Below are positions 52,000-64,000 of a stretch of DNA of 64,000 nucleotides, piece after piece. Origin of the DNA: Lichenostomus cassidix (lineage: Eukaryota > Chordata > Aves > Passeriformes > Meliphagidae); the NCBI GenBank assembly GCA_008360975.2, contig CM039182.1, forward strand, positions 93,578,443 through 93,642,442, given 5' to 3'. The notes beneath the pieces are model-generated. The model did no database searches, was not told where the DNA came from, and worked only from the letters and a program-made list of their open reading frames with translations. The stretch's first letter is position 1. Each line of letters starts with the position of its first letter. Made by a program: the position numbers and the translations under genes.

Positions 52000-54900
52000 A
52001 TCCATCAGGCTTTTAATGACTGAAATATGGCTTCTTCCCTGCATCAACTCCAATGTTACCACACATTTTTCATCAATGTATTTAAAAAGGGTTTCTGATC
52101 CTTCTAAATGTTGAGTTTACATTCTTTTACAAATGTTGAGATTTTCTTTCTTCCTGAAGCTATTTAAAATTTCAATTTAAATGGGCCTTTGCTTTTCAGA
52201 GCAAAGATGGGACAGAACACTGTAAAACTTATTTCATTCAGTAATCTTGTATCTCATGTGGGTTCGACTAGGGGACCCTATAAATTATTTCCATTTCCTA
52301 CATCTACAACTCTATGACACAAATTTGTTTTCTACATAAAGGAAATGTATTTTTTGAGATGGTATTCTTATTTAACATTTATGTAATCTTTACTGTGCGT
52401 CAGGATGTATTGGAGGAATATGACCTCAACTTGGGCACACTACAGAATACTTTGATTCTGAAACTATTCTTGTAGTTCTGAGAATTGCCTGACATTTTTG
52501 ATTTATTTTTTTACTGACAAATACTCTTTTTTGCAGATTGGCAGTAGTTCATAACAAAAAGGTAATTAAACACAAAACTAGACTATAAATTCTAGTACTG
52601 AACCAACCAAACACACTAATGAAATATCAGAAAGGAGTTTTTCTTGCTGGAGAGAGAGAGGAGTGCTGCTGCAGATTAGTACAGCGAGCCTGTTAGCATC
52701 CATATAGCATCTGCAATGCAATGCAGAAGTCAGTGCAGTGAAACAGAAAACAAAGCCCAGCCTGACAAATGGCTGGTGGCTAATAACACTTCCTCCCTAA
52801 GATTAACTTAGGACAGTAAAAGAACAAATGCAAAGGTACACTCAAATGTATATTGACAATCTTTCCTGCAGTTGAATCATAGCAGGCTACTGCTTGAAGG
52901 TTATAAAATTACCTAGATTATACAGTAAGGTATGATACAATCAGTGATAGCCTTTTTGATGCTGTCATACAGTGTTCTGTAACACCTGGAACCTAAAGGT
53001 GGTAATATATATCTATCAACCTCATCAATATTAAATATTTGCATTTTAAAGAGATGCAAAAGCCATTCATCTCCTAATCCTCCAGAGAACTTTACATCCC
53101 CAGTAATCAATACCATAAGCAAGCTGACCCTTTCAACTGAGCCAAGATGTTCCCTAGACCCATATGGGGGGACAGATTCCTGTCCCATATAATGTTGGGA
53201 TGGGCAAGTCGGTCCCAAATCCCATTGATTTCAGGAAAAAGGTCTGCTTTGCCCCTCACAAAAGACAGTAGAGTAGACCAGCTAACCTTGCCCAAAAAAG
53301 CACTATCATAAATCATAAACATATTTATTTTATTATTGAAGTGATATAGCAATTTGCAAGTTTTTAGAGATATCTCAGTTCTGAGCAACTTGTCTATGAA
53401 AATTTCATTCTATAGCAATACTACAGTGAAGTTTATAATAAAAAATGCTGCTTACAAAAATCAAAGACCTGTCTTAATCCCATTGCACCCAGTCTTCATC
53501 CTCTATTTCAAAATCTTTGCCAACATTACTCCTCTTGAAGTCAATAAACAAAATGCTTCATCTTGAGTATCTCAGAAAAGGTTACATACATGCTGTGTTA
53601 ACAACAATATTTTGGGGGTTTCTGTGCTTTTAAGACATGGTAACATCCTGGTAAAAACTGCCTGTACCTACAGTTGCTCATTACAGCTGGACTGGGTGGA
53701 GCTACATTGTCTGGAACTGAAAGGTTGAAGATTTCTCCTAAAAATACGTGGTAGAGACAGCCATATATTAAAGTTTCACTCCACGTAAATGGAATGTCAC
53801 TCTTTTATAACTACAGTCCACTATGATAATCCTCTTGGAATGCATTAATTATCATCCACCAGATAAGTGTCAAAAGCTACATTCCTAAAGGATTATCAAT
53901 TCCCACCCAATTTCTACTGTGGCTGAATAACGAAGAAAAGTTAGTGGAAAAAGAAGCAGCATCAAGAAGCTCTTAGTCTTCCCACAGCTACTCTCTACTC
54001 AGAATGAAAATACTGCCTTTTGGAACAGCTCAGCCATTCATATAGCTTTCATCACAACTGCACAAGTAGAAGAGAGCCAGTGACATGGTATCTGTGTTAA
54101 AACAGGAAAGATTTTGTCCTGTAGATTTTTTCATTATATAGCAACATTCTCATTAGAAGTACTGGGAAAAAGAAAGAAGAAAGAAAACCCTTCACTGCTA
54201 GAAGGCCTCAATAAAGACCCCAAACCCACAAAATAAGAGTCTTTTTTCTTCAAGTTAAGGCATTTTTAACCATTACGTGAAATGATTTTCTGCAGTCTTT
54301 TTTTTCCTTTGCTTTCACTTTTCTACTTTTGAAGAAAACAGAACTCAAACAAAACTCTCAAAAAGCTTTCAGTGAACAACTTGACCGACTACATAGACAG
54401 GAGAAGGCATAGAAAAAGGAAAGTGTTCCAAAGACATGGAGCAAGGCCAAAACCAAATTGTAATTAAAATTTTATTTTGGTGAAAGAAGTTACATAACCA
54501 CACCCCCTCAAACACATACAATTCCTAAGATAGTGTGTTGCTTTTCTTATAGGCTTCTGGATGAAGTTTAATACTTTTTATTTAGGAGCCTTTGGGCAAC
54601 TCTGCCATTTGTGAAAAATTCAGTCCATCCAACCTCACAACAAGAGAAGAGTGTGTAATTGATTGAGAAATACACATGTATCCAAACGAATGGATTGGTA
54701 ATACCACCTGAATCAGCATCACAAATTGCTCTTCAGGTCTAACATTAGGCCTATAACTGCAGTAAGCTTGGAAACTGGTGGAGATGAGCTAGAAGAATTC
54801 TTTATTTAAATCAGGCTCTAGTGCACAGAAAAGTTAGTAGTGAGCTTCTTCATGCTACTTTTGCTTCTGAGTTACCAGTGAAGTGATAGCCCTGCGTGGA

Positions 54901-55971
54901 ATTAAGCTGTATTAGTAGTGTTTTATATGCAATTTATATGTTGTAATTGTTCTTAGGGGTATTGTGCCAGGCCCTGTACAAACACAGCAGCTGAGGGAAG
55001 CAATCCTCTGAAAGGCCTGAGAGTCTAAAAACAAAATGAGAGTAACCTAATAATAGTGAAAGCATGATGTTGAACAGCTTACACATGATCACATTACTAG
55101 GAAAAAGAAGCCTTTTCTTCACCTAATGTCCTAACTAGGACACTTCAACCCATGAAGAATATTGACCTTTTACTACATTTGTTGCTATCACTGTGGGGCA
55201 TCACACAGGTGGAAATGATGTGCAGTTCTTCAGGTGAGACACTTGTGGTAGATTCCTGTAGCACATTTTCCAACAGCAAGAATGTCCAGGTAAAATTCCA
55301 GTATTTTTAAGTTATATAACACTAACCTGTGTTTCCCCTGCACTTTAAACTGAAACTTACATTAGTCATATAATGTTGCTCTGTATTGAAAACCCTACAT
55401 GTTTCACCTCAGCTATGGCTGGTTTAGGGGAGTGATTGTTTTGGATGTGGTGAAAAACTGAAACAGATTTCAACATCCTTTGAGATAGAAGATCCTACAG
55501 AAATATTAAATTATTACAATAAATTTGGAATTGGTAAAGCAACTGGAATGCTGAATTCCAGCATTCAAGACACATTCCTTGTTTCTTCCTGTACAACAGT
55601 AGCAAGTATTTACCAGCACATGCACTACAGATCTAAAACCAATCAGACTTCTACCCCACCTTGTGCACCCAGTAGTAGCAGATCTTCCCACTGTCACTGA
55701 AACAGGATGAGACTCTGGGTTTTGTTTGTTTAACAGGGCTTTTTAAATGAAAACTTTGGGACATCTGTGGGTGCCTTGTATTATATTAACACATGCACCT
55801 CGCTGTCTCCTGTCTTAACAGTGTGTTGTCACATTTGCAGTTTGGGCAAGACAGAATTGCTCATCTTCCCCTCACAGCCCATCTGGTTTCTCCCAAGCTG
55901 CTCAGGCGACAACACTCTAAAGAAAAAGCGATGTTATCAGGGGCACGTACCAATATATATCACATATTGCA
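52000..55971. other. Intron segment with few recognisable features
   Basis: AT-rich intronic sequence. A small hairpin lies at 53,162-53,190 (GGGACAG against CTGTCCC with a four-base loop). A 101-codon minus-strand frame at 52,913-53,218 and a 91-codon plus-strand frame at 55,767-56,042 show no known domain. Nothing else is supported. Confidence 0.4.
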
Positions 55972-56052
55972 GCATGTTTTGTCATTTACAATGCATCATA
56001 AAAAGTTACATTGCATCTGACCTGCAACATGATGTAATGTAAAATGACATGC
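55972..56052. other. 81-base imperfect hairpin with a repeated motif
   Basis: The left arm, 55,972-55,999 (GCATGT, a bulge of about five bases, CATTT, ACAATGCATCAT), pairs with 56,029-56,052 (ATGATGTAATGT, AAAATG, ACATGC). About 22 pairs form, with one mismatch, one G-U pair and a 29-base terminal loop. The word TTACAATGCATC (55,986-55,997) recurs as TTACATTGCATC in the loop (56,006-56,017) and inverted as GATGTAATGTAA (56,031-56,042). Size and shape resemble a pre-miRNA, but a decayed inverted-repeat element is equally possible. Confidence 0.75.
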
Positions 56053-56099
56053 TTACACTGAACAACATTACATTACTCAAAAATCTGAATTTAAAGAAA

Positions 56100-57330
56100 T
56101 AAGCACGGGGAGGGGTGTCTATTTATTTATTTGGAATGCTATAAATTTTGACAGACATCAAACCAGCCAAGAAAAAGGGGGAGGTGGAGCAACTAAATAT
56201 TTAACTGCATGGCTGCTTAGTCACTTGCTAATGCCATTTTTTTACAAACAAAAAGAATTAAATAATACGCGATGAGATCTGTTGTACATCTTTAATATTA
56301 AACACAACAGATGACATAATCACAGAAATAATACCAGTGACTTTCAAGGTGTAAAACTGTAGTCAATTCTCTTCATGTTTTACTACTAAAAAGTGCAACG
56401 ATCAAGCTGTAAAAATGCATTTTAAGGCTTTCTGTTGGATTTTTAAGAGCAAGAGCACAAAACAGAGTGCTCTATACATTCCACAGATCTGCTTTTTAAG
56501 AATCAACATGGTGCACACCATGTGAACTGTCACATTAATAACCCTATGCTGATATTCAAATTTTCTGTCCTAAGCTAAAGAAAGATTGAATACCCTGCTG
56601 TTGTGTGGCCAAGATTGAAGAGGTGTCTCACTGACATTGTTCAAAGTTTATGAAAATATATGAATGCTCAAATGTCATTGGCTTTGCGCCTCCAACAGAC
56701 TGTGGTTTTATGAGAAATCAGTCTTTTAATCAAAATGATTGAATACCTTAAGGTCGAATCCAAAGATATCAGTTAATATCTAGAAACGTGCTATTTCTGC
56801 GTATTTTGCCAAATTTGTGGAGCATTTTAAAGTGTTAATTTGTGCATCCCATATTGAAAATTGATCTTGAGTTTTAGCTTTTTGTCAAGCAAAAACATAT
56901 GGTTACAAGCTCTATGCATTTTATGTGACGGCTGTTGAAGCTGTCACATGTGCAAACTTGATAACCGATGTGACACATACGCAAATAATTTGCTTGTTTA
57001 GTAACAATTCAAAGATTCATTATTCATGCAAAAACACGTTGTTTTTTTAAAAATGATCAGATGGAAGTAGTCTTCATTTTGCACAATCTAGTCTCATTGG
57101 TGTGCAAACACTGATAAAATAAAGCTGGGAACTAAGTGGTATTAAAACAAATCCAAGAATATGGGTATTCTCAGATAATTATTGAACCAGATGGTGTTTT
57201 TTGTTAATTCTGCCATCAGTCTGAGAACTTGATGTCTTACATCTGCACTTGGTAAAATAAATTTTGCCACTGACATTATTTCAGTTTTCTTAAAATATTT
57301 CAATCAATTTTACACCAAGATTTGCAAACA
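56100..57330. promoter_or_regulatory. Candidate long intronic conserved block
   Basis: About 1.2 kb of complex, transposon-free sequence with many transcription-factor-like words. These include TGCTTAGTCA (56,214-56,223; MAF/AP-1 like), an ACATGGTG-CA-CACCATGT palindrome (56,506-56,523), facing TGTCACAT/ATGTGACA (56,942-56,949 and 56,968-56,975), AACAAT (SOX-like) and ATTCATTATTCATGCAAA (about 57,016-57,033; POU-like). Several CpGs are kept. It is the longest enhancer-like stretch in the intron. No alignment was possible. Confidence 0.38.
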
Positions 57331-58621
57331 TCTGCCATTCTACATGACTGTGAGATGAAATTATTTGAAAAAAAATTCTTAAGAAAACACTTATCCTAAA
57401 TTTAACTTAGGCTTAGCATTTCTGCTGCTAAGCTGTCTGAAATACTACTTTATGAATATTATAAATAAAATGCTAATCATGTGCCAAAATACTGCTACCT
57501 TCAATTTTGGAAGGAAGAGTCTATATAAAGCAGTGAAGAGCTCCAAGCTGCAGGTTCATTTGGGGCTGCCACCTTGGGATTTTACAGTCCCCTACTTTGC
57601 TCCTAAGGTTGAGAGGTTAGAACTCCATTGGCACAGAACTAATTAAAACTTCTTCCCTGGCCTCTGTAAGAGTAAACAAACAATCAAACAAACAAATCTG
57701 GAATATGTGACCAATCTATTTAGATCTACTTTAAATCAGTGGATATAAAAACAATCCAAACAGGCGTTTAAGCAGCAGCTATGTTATTCACCCTAATAGA
57801 ACTCCTCATAAACATTATCACTCAAGTATTGTACCTCATAAACAGATGTGCTCAATCACTTATGCACATTTGACACCATATACAGCACTTAGATATTTCC
57901 TTTCTGTGATCTAAATCACAGCCTTTCTTGAAAATTCAGCTGTAACAGGCAATAAAATTGTAGAGCTGGCTTAACTACTACACCGCTCTTCTACAGCAAA
58001 TCCCAAATAAGATCCCTTTCACATATGACAGAATAGATAAACTCCCCTTTTGCCAGTAAATGCATGCTCTGTGATACAAGCTGCACCCTAGCAGTCATCA
58101 GACCACCAGAGGCACCATGTGCGATGGCATTTCATTTATACCAAATATCGTAATTCTGTGAACTTATTTATGAATTCTGCAACAGCTGTGGGAAAATCCC
58201 TACTGCTTTCTCTGGTTGGTGAGGTTTTATTACGGTGCTTTGCTATTCTAGCACCTTTGTGTGGGTAACACAGCAGAGCACGCCTGACCTGGCACACCAG
58301 TGCAAATCTTCTGCAGCACTCAAGCCATGAGTCTTTGATTCCCAGTCCTACCCTCCTGCTCTCTGGTCTGAGAGAAGACAGGAAGACTTCTGAGTAAGAT
58401 TGTATTGAAGAGAAATGCCTCTGTTTGCAGAAGGACTAGGAATCCCACATGACAATGTGCTGACTTTCTCTGGTAGGGATCCTTCATAAAAGCCTCCTTC
58501 AATGCCTTTTATTTGATGAGAAATGGGAAGCATTGCCAAGGGTTGTCTACAAAAGGGAAATTTCAGGGAGAACTGGTATGTCTGCTTGCATAAGGATAAT
58601 GTTAGGATAAAGCCTATTTCT

Positions 58622-58684
58622 CTAGAGACAGATCCAAATCTCCTGAAGTGAACCTAGAGACAGATCAGATCTCCTGTGGTGCAC
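58622..58684 (+). repeat. Imperfect 31-32-bp tandem duplication
   Basis: CTAGAGACAGATCCAAATCT begins at 58,622 and CTAGAGACAGATCAGATCTC at 58,654, each followed by CTCCTGAAGTG or CTCCTGTGGTG. They are two adjacent, slightly diverged copies. Confidence 0.9.
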
Positions 58685-59140
58685 TGATTTATCTTGCCAT
58701 AAAATGGAAAAGTACAGCACAGTACTCTACTAAGATTTGTTTACTGCATTTAACCTGACCGATTGGAGGGTACCATGACACAAACCCACACAAGCATTTT
58801 GTTCCTCAGTGGTCTGACCTGGGGAGAATCCAGAATTCCCAATCAGTTTACAAGCAAAGGTTGCCTTTGCACCAGAAATGAGGGCACTCTAGGAAGCAAA
58901 AGAAAAGGGGTACATGGGAGAATGTCTGTGACCAGATATTCCCTGACGTGAGGCTGGGACACATTGAGGGTATTCCAATCCAGGACCTAAAAATTGTCCC
59001 ACCATCCCCAGTTACATGCAGCACTTGCTATTTCCCAAGCTGAGAAAAACCAAGTTGGGGGTGAATTATAAAAATTAAAGATATGCTCCTCAAAAAAAGC
59101 AGTGGAACAACCCATCTTCCCCAAAAGCAGAAAACACTGC

Positions 59141-59180
59141 TTTTAAATTACTTTCAAAATTTTTAAATTACTTTCAAAAT
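59141..59180 (+). repeat. Perfect 20-bp tandem duplication
   Basis: TTTTAAATTACTTTCAAAAT occurs twice, back to back and identical, which points to a recent small duplication. Confidence 0.97.
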
Positions 59181-60368
59181 CATTCACATGCCCTCTTTTT
59201 AGAGTACAGGAGCCTATGACTGTTGGCTGTTTTTTATGTTAGTCTTTTATAAAATCTTTTGGTTCCCTCTCATAGCTTGAGGCAAGCAAGCCGGACAGAA
59301 GTGATATGAATAAATGTATTAAAAATATACTCAATATATTTTGAGGTAAACAACATTTTACTATCATTAGGTGTCTAATTTTAAAAATATAGACATAAAA
59401 GTTAATTTGTAGATGTTAATTGAATCCTACTTTAATGTGATTCCCATCCAGTGTCAGACAGTTGGTTTAAAAAAAGTAAAAAGACTGATATGGAATGTCT
59501 TTTTTTTTCCCTTTTATAGACTTGGCAAAGACCATCAGTTTATGGCCTGTTTCGTTTCTTGCCAGTAGACAGCACTGAAAGTTATAAAACTAAAACAATT
59601 GCTTTCATTTATATCTTTTCCTGATTACTCTGATAGCTGAAATGTCTGAAGAAGTTCAGAATCTGTAAAGCCTGTCACATTATAGAAACATGTCTCTTTA
59701 AACTAAATGTGAAATTCCAGTAATTGAAGTGATAAATCTACTGTTTTTGCTGGGGTACTTTTGATGAGAACTATAGTAGTAAATTAGAAATTATTCTCTG
59801 CTGTTATATCATGGTAAAAGCCTTTCCATTATCTGTTGTCAGTCACTAGGTAAGGGCAAATAACTCAGTTGTCAATCTAACTGTGAAACCCTAAGTTCTG
59901 GGAATAATCAATAAGGAAAAAAACCAAAAACTCTCTATTATCTTCATGTAATTCTTTAGACAACTTGAAGTTGTTTTTTCCCTTTTTATTTCTGCACATC
60001 TCATTTATTCACAGATATATTGGATATCTTAGAATATTTCATTTTTTTATAGCAAGTTTCATGTCAGCTTGTTTTCAAATGGTATATGAGAGTTACATTT
60101 CAATATGGGTAAGCAGCTCTACCTATGTGTCTATATGCAATTTTACACATGATACAGACTTAATTAAATTAGCAGTAAAAGCTACCTACATTTTATTATT
60201 GATTTTTAAGCTATACTATTTATTGCCTAATATTTCTATTTTAAAAGTCCATGATGTTTTGCTCTTTCCCAGATTCATGTAAACACCATTTGAAAGACCA
60301 CAATGAATCTGAAGATGAATACAAAAGACAACTATTACATACCACATACTTACATTACAATCTGGATT

Positions 60369-60384
60369 GATTAAAAAAAAAAAA
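60369..60384 (+). repeat. Poly-A run
   Basis: A run of about fourteen A after TGATT, plus strand, intronic. Confidence 0.85.
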
Positions 60385-63300
60385 AGCAAGCAGAAGCAAT
60401 CGCTTCCATCAGTTATGATGCCAAACCTTCGCAGCCTTGCTTGGTGCAAGAGACAGAAAACAGCAGCTCAAGTAGTTCTTAGCTCTGACAATTTTCACTC
60501 TGTGGTCACTGCATTTGTCATGCAACCTCCCTTTTCCTCATTTCATCAATAGGTAAAATAGAAGAACAAAGCCCCCAGACCAATCTAAACTCAACTCATG
60601 ATCACCAGCTAGGCTGAAATAAATTTTAGGAAAAATGTGTGGCGGCAACTACCAGCTAGCCATTTTTAACATTTTTAAAATGTATTACTTATTTAAAAGA
60701 TGATTGGAGTAAATACCTGGAAGAGGATGTAGAAATATTTTCCTGTTCATGTTTACATGTAAATTGTTCAAAATCTTTTGATCTAGGATTAGTTACAGAC
60801 ACAGAATAGGGACTGAGATACACAATCAAAGAATGTAAATAGACTACATTTTCCCTCCTGATTTTAACATCTAATGGAAATAGGTGTCATTTGTGAGATT
60901 TGGATGTAGATACACATTCCAAGTCCTGGAAATTTAGGAGGTTCAGATTCAGGGTTCTGAATCAGTCTCAGGTTTATTTTACGTATTTTAGAGGGAAAGA
61001 ATTATTTGCAAATAAGAGGTGAAAATTACTATTTCAGCTGTGAGTTTGACCTCCTAATATTAGTATGGGTGGACAAATAATCATTAAAGTATTTGAAACT
61101 TCAACAAAAATCAATCAAGGAGAGCCAAAGAAAACACATACAAAACTGTGTTTAGCAATTTTCTCAGTAGCAACTGAGAATATTAACAAAATTTAATAGC
61201 TTTCTATACTACAATTTTGCATGCTTGAAAAAAATGCTGTGTAAGAAAAACAAAAAGAAAAACTGCTTGTAAAGGAAGACATTCTTGTGTTGTTCCACTT
61301 TAAAAACAGATTCTACCAATTTATCATTGTGCAGAACAACTTCTTTTGGTACCGAAAGAATAAAGTCACAGGCTAAGGCATAAAATATGAACTACTAGTC
61401 CAACTTCCTCTTTGGACTTGCTTTTGAAGAGAGAGGGAGAGGAAGAGGGGAAAAATGAAAAAAAAGAGGTGAAGGAAAAATTTGTATCTGAAAACCAATA
61501 TTTTTCTTGAAGAAAAGAGGTGTAAGAGACTAGAAGAAATGCAATGTGAAAAAGAATGCTGAAGCTGAATTTATTTTTTTTTCTAAAATACTCAGAGGAC
61601 TGCTCACTTGCTATGGTCTTGTCTTTATCAGAAAGCTTTATATCTCAATTCAGCCAGTTACAGTGAACTATATATAGGTGCACTAGAGGTAACCCTAGAA
61701 CACAGGTGCACTTCACTTGCTTTAAATTACATTTACACAAATTTAACTACACACTGTACGTTATATGATCATGAGGAATAAAGAGAAAAAAGGAGAGGGT
61801 GGAGAAAGGAGAGATTAAACACAAGCAACCAAATCCACTGTACAGTGAGGAGATAATTCTGGTACTTCAGTAGAAAGTGAAGTAAAGGAAAAGAGAAACA
61901 TGTCAACTCTAGTCTGAGATGAACTGTAGAGAGGAATTTCAAAAGAGAGATGAAACAAACCAAAAATGGGATGCATTAATTACAATGCATCTGAAGGACT
62001 CTAGGTTCTTTCCACCTGTCCTCTTCTGTGCTTACCTTCTATTTAGCTAGCAATGGTACCTGTAAATCCATGCTTTCTAGGACATTGTGTCCAAGAGCAC
62101 CACAGCTGATGAAAAACAGGCTACCTTTGTGTCGCCCCACCCATCCTCTTTTTTTTTTTAACTTGCCTAAATAAAAATAGTCACTTGCAGGTTAGATAAA
62201 GCTCACACACACAAAGCTTAAGCGAAGACTGAAATCTGGCTATCCAAACTGCATTCTACAGGATAACTATGTTTGGCTTGGGAAGGTGTGTCCCATCACA
62301 CAGCAGAAAAAAGTTTCCTTGCCATCTGGCTCCTGAATAAACTGCTATTCTATAACCTAATGTCTATTTGTCAAGAAGTTTGATAGTCTGGTTTCAGTTA
62401 TAACCTGTTTTCATTTTCTAGTTTATTTTCTTCATGTTGGCTTTGATTTTCCATTACTAGCCTGTCTGGTGATGCTCTTTGGAAAGTCTGATAAAATCCA
62501 CGCCAAATACATTTGCATCATGTGAAATTAAAAGAAGAATAAAAAGCCATCATTATTAAAAAAATCCCCAAATTGTAATTCAGATGCAGCAGGATGTTGG
62601 AAATTTGCATGTATATACTATGTACTGTTAAAAATACACCCACGTTTGAGACTGTAAAGAAAGGTTAGGAAGCAGAGCTGAATGAATAAAATTCACCTCT
62701 CTGTAGACTCCATAACAAAATTGATGAAGTTCTAAAGTCTTTTATGAAGCAAAAGTTATTGTATAAAATTTTGCTCTGTTGAAATATCATTAATAACCGT
62801 CATGACACTTACAAAAAGAATCCCCTTACAGTATCTGTAATCATGTTCATACATTATAATGTAGGACTGAAAGGCAATTTGGACTATCACAGATTATAAA
62901 ATGCACAAAATTAAGACCAGTGCATGGGAAATGTATAAAAAAATATCTACAAAGGAAATTTTTCCACAGACAGAAAATATTAAAATTATAAAATTACTTG
63001 TCTCCTTATTGTGGCAGTAAACATGGAGACTTTCAAAGCAAAAACATTAGCACCTATTTAAACACAGGAATTTTTAAAAACTGCACTAGCAAAAACCAAT
63101 TAACAAGATGATCCTTTTACAACATACAGTCTCATGCTAATTAACAACACATGCTTTCTGAAAAGCAGAAAATAGAAGAAATCATGGCACAAAAAGGAAA
63201 AAAAGTCAGTCAAAATTTTAATGTCTCTCCATAGGTGGGAACTAAGAAAAAAACCACAATAAAATATTCTGCAATGAAGACTTCACATTTCATTCATCAA

Positions 63301-63591
63301 TAAACAAATTTCACAATGGGAAATTATGATATTCACAGCCAGTGGTATTCTGACTTAGATTTAGCCCTTTTCAAGTCAAAAGAGCAACTTGGGATGACTA
63401 AAACTCAATTCAGCATTAGAATGCAGTTCATGGTTTGGCCTGCTCAAAACTACCCTAAAGAAACACGGCTTTGAAGAAAGTCTCTTCCTTCAGTATTAAC
63501 TGTTGTTAAAATTCATTTACTCTCCTCAGTTCTATAGGCCTCAGGACTTGATTTCTGATCCACTTCAGCTCTCACACACACTGATTTCACT

Positions 63592-63652
63592 TAAGAATTG
63601 GACTTGATGATCCTCGTGAAACCTTTCCAACTCACTATATTCTACAACTCCT
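63592..63652 (+). mobile_element. CR1 LINE 3'-end fragment
   Basis: TTGGACTTGATGATCCT, then CCTTTCCAACTCA, then ATATTCTACAAC matches the final 60 or so bases of avian CR1 subfamilies, whose 3' end reads GGACTTGATGATC, TTCCAACTC and an ATTCTATGATT-type tail. It is in plus orientation, antisense to ZNF407, heavily 5'-truncated and diverged. Confidence 0.75.
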
Positions 63653-64000
63653 GTCTGTAACTTCTGACTACTTTATCTTCATACCTTAACTGGAAAAATT
63701 CCTTAAGGATGTGAAGTTTGTATGCCAAAATTTACATGTGTACCATTAAACTACAGACCCAAGTGACAGTGCAAAGCTTATGTTGTAAACTGAATGACCT
63801 CAACTTTCATAATTCCCGTTTTTCAAAGTTTAACAATGGTAAGATGATAGTGCATTATACTTGAATAAACTCAGCTTCAGGGCAAAGAGTAAGTATATGG
63901 GGTTTTTTCTTCACTGTTTTTTGATGTGTAGAGAAGGTACATGAAGTTGCTTGAGTCAGTTTTTTTCTTTTTTTTGTGGTGATTTTCTAGATATTTACCT

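Larger units (their letters stand above)
57331..63591. other. Intron segment with few recognisable features
   Basis: AT-rich intronic sequence holding the two small tandem duplications and a poly-A run listed separately. A purine-rich stretch lies at about 61,425-61,500. Frames of up to 105 codons (59,965-60,282, plus) are Phe/Ile/Tyr-rich products of base composition. No exon or RNA gene was recognised. Confidence 0.4.
24640..64000 (-). other. ZNF407: Large ZNF407 intron sequence (at least 39 kb)
   Basis: From the last-exon acceptor to the right edge I see no further coding exon. No minus-strand frame carries C2H2 spacing or the HTGEKP-type linker that other ZNF407 exons would show, and frames here are short and stop-rich. 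The stretch is AT-rich and has almost no recognisable transposons apart from a CR1 tail near 63.6 kb. The final bases, read on the minus strand, begin AGGTAAAT, which looks like a splice donor. Whether an exon lies just outside the window cannot be told. A short exon inside the stretch cannot be fully excluded by eye. Confidence 0.65.

Noticed and set aside
62030..62060. Donor-like AAG|GTAAGC on the sense strand near 62,035.
   Set aside because: All three frames directly before it carry stops within about 15 bases, so it is not the end of a coding exon.

Overview
The window is nuclear DNA from a vertebrate, most likely a bird. Two fragments match the 3' end of CR1 retroposons (about 14,874-14,966 and 63,592-63,652). 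Recognisable repeats are otherwise very sparse over 64 kb. The one coding exon reads as the last exon of an avian-type ZNF407 gene. I cannot name the species, and no prokaryotic, plasmid or phage features are present.

Layout. (1) 1 to about 22,090: sequence downstream of the gene, with no convincing coding gene. The left part (about 1-17 kb) looks clearly richer in G+C and in CA/TG-rich text than the rest. It holds a 424-base almost pure purine tract (6,709-7,132) and a CR1 fragment. A block at about 18,470-19,080 has the look of a conserved regulatory element. (2) About 22,090-23,287: inferred 3' UTR of ZNF407 on the minus strand, with two AATAAA signals and a long, well-paired hairpin at about 23,125-23,198. 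(3) 23,288-24,639: terminal coding exon of ZNF407 on the minus strand, about 450 codons, ending in TAA and preceded by a splice acceptor at 24,640-24,641. (4) 24,640-64,000: at least 39.4 kb of one ZNF407 intron (or introns), whose upstream exon lies beyond the right edge. It is AT-rich and almost free of transposons. Many stretches in it combine homeodomain, POU, AP-1 and CRE-like motifs in a way typical of conserved non-coding elements.

How it fits together. The gene is transcribed right to left. In human, ZNF407 is followed by ZADH2 and the developmental regulator TSHZ1. If that order holds here, candidate enhancers in the intron and just downstream could serve TSHZ1 rather than ZNF407. 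That is inference. The sequence-level observations most worth following are the 3' UTR hairpin, a second imperfect hairpin at 55,972-56,052, a perfect 12-bp hairpin at 49,159-49,185, and a recursive-splice-like site (pyrimidine tract, CAG then GTAAGC) at about 42,805-42,840 on the sense strand of the intron. I did not find a new multi-gene system. All motif and element calls come from reading by eye, without alignment.
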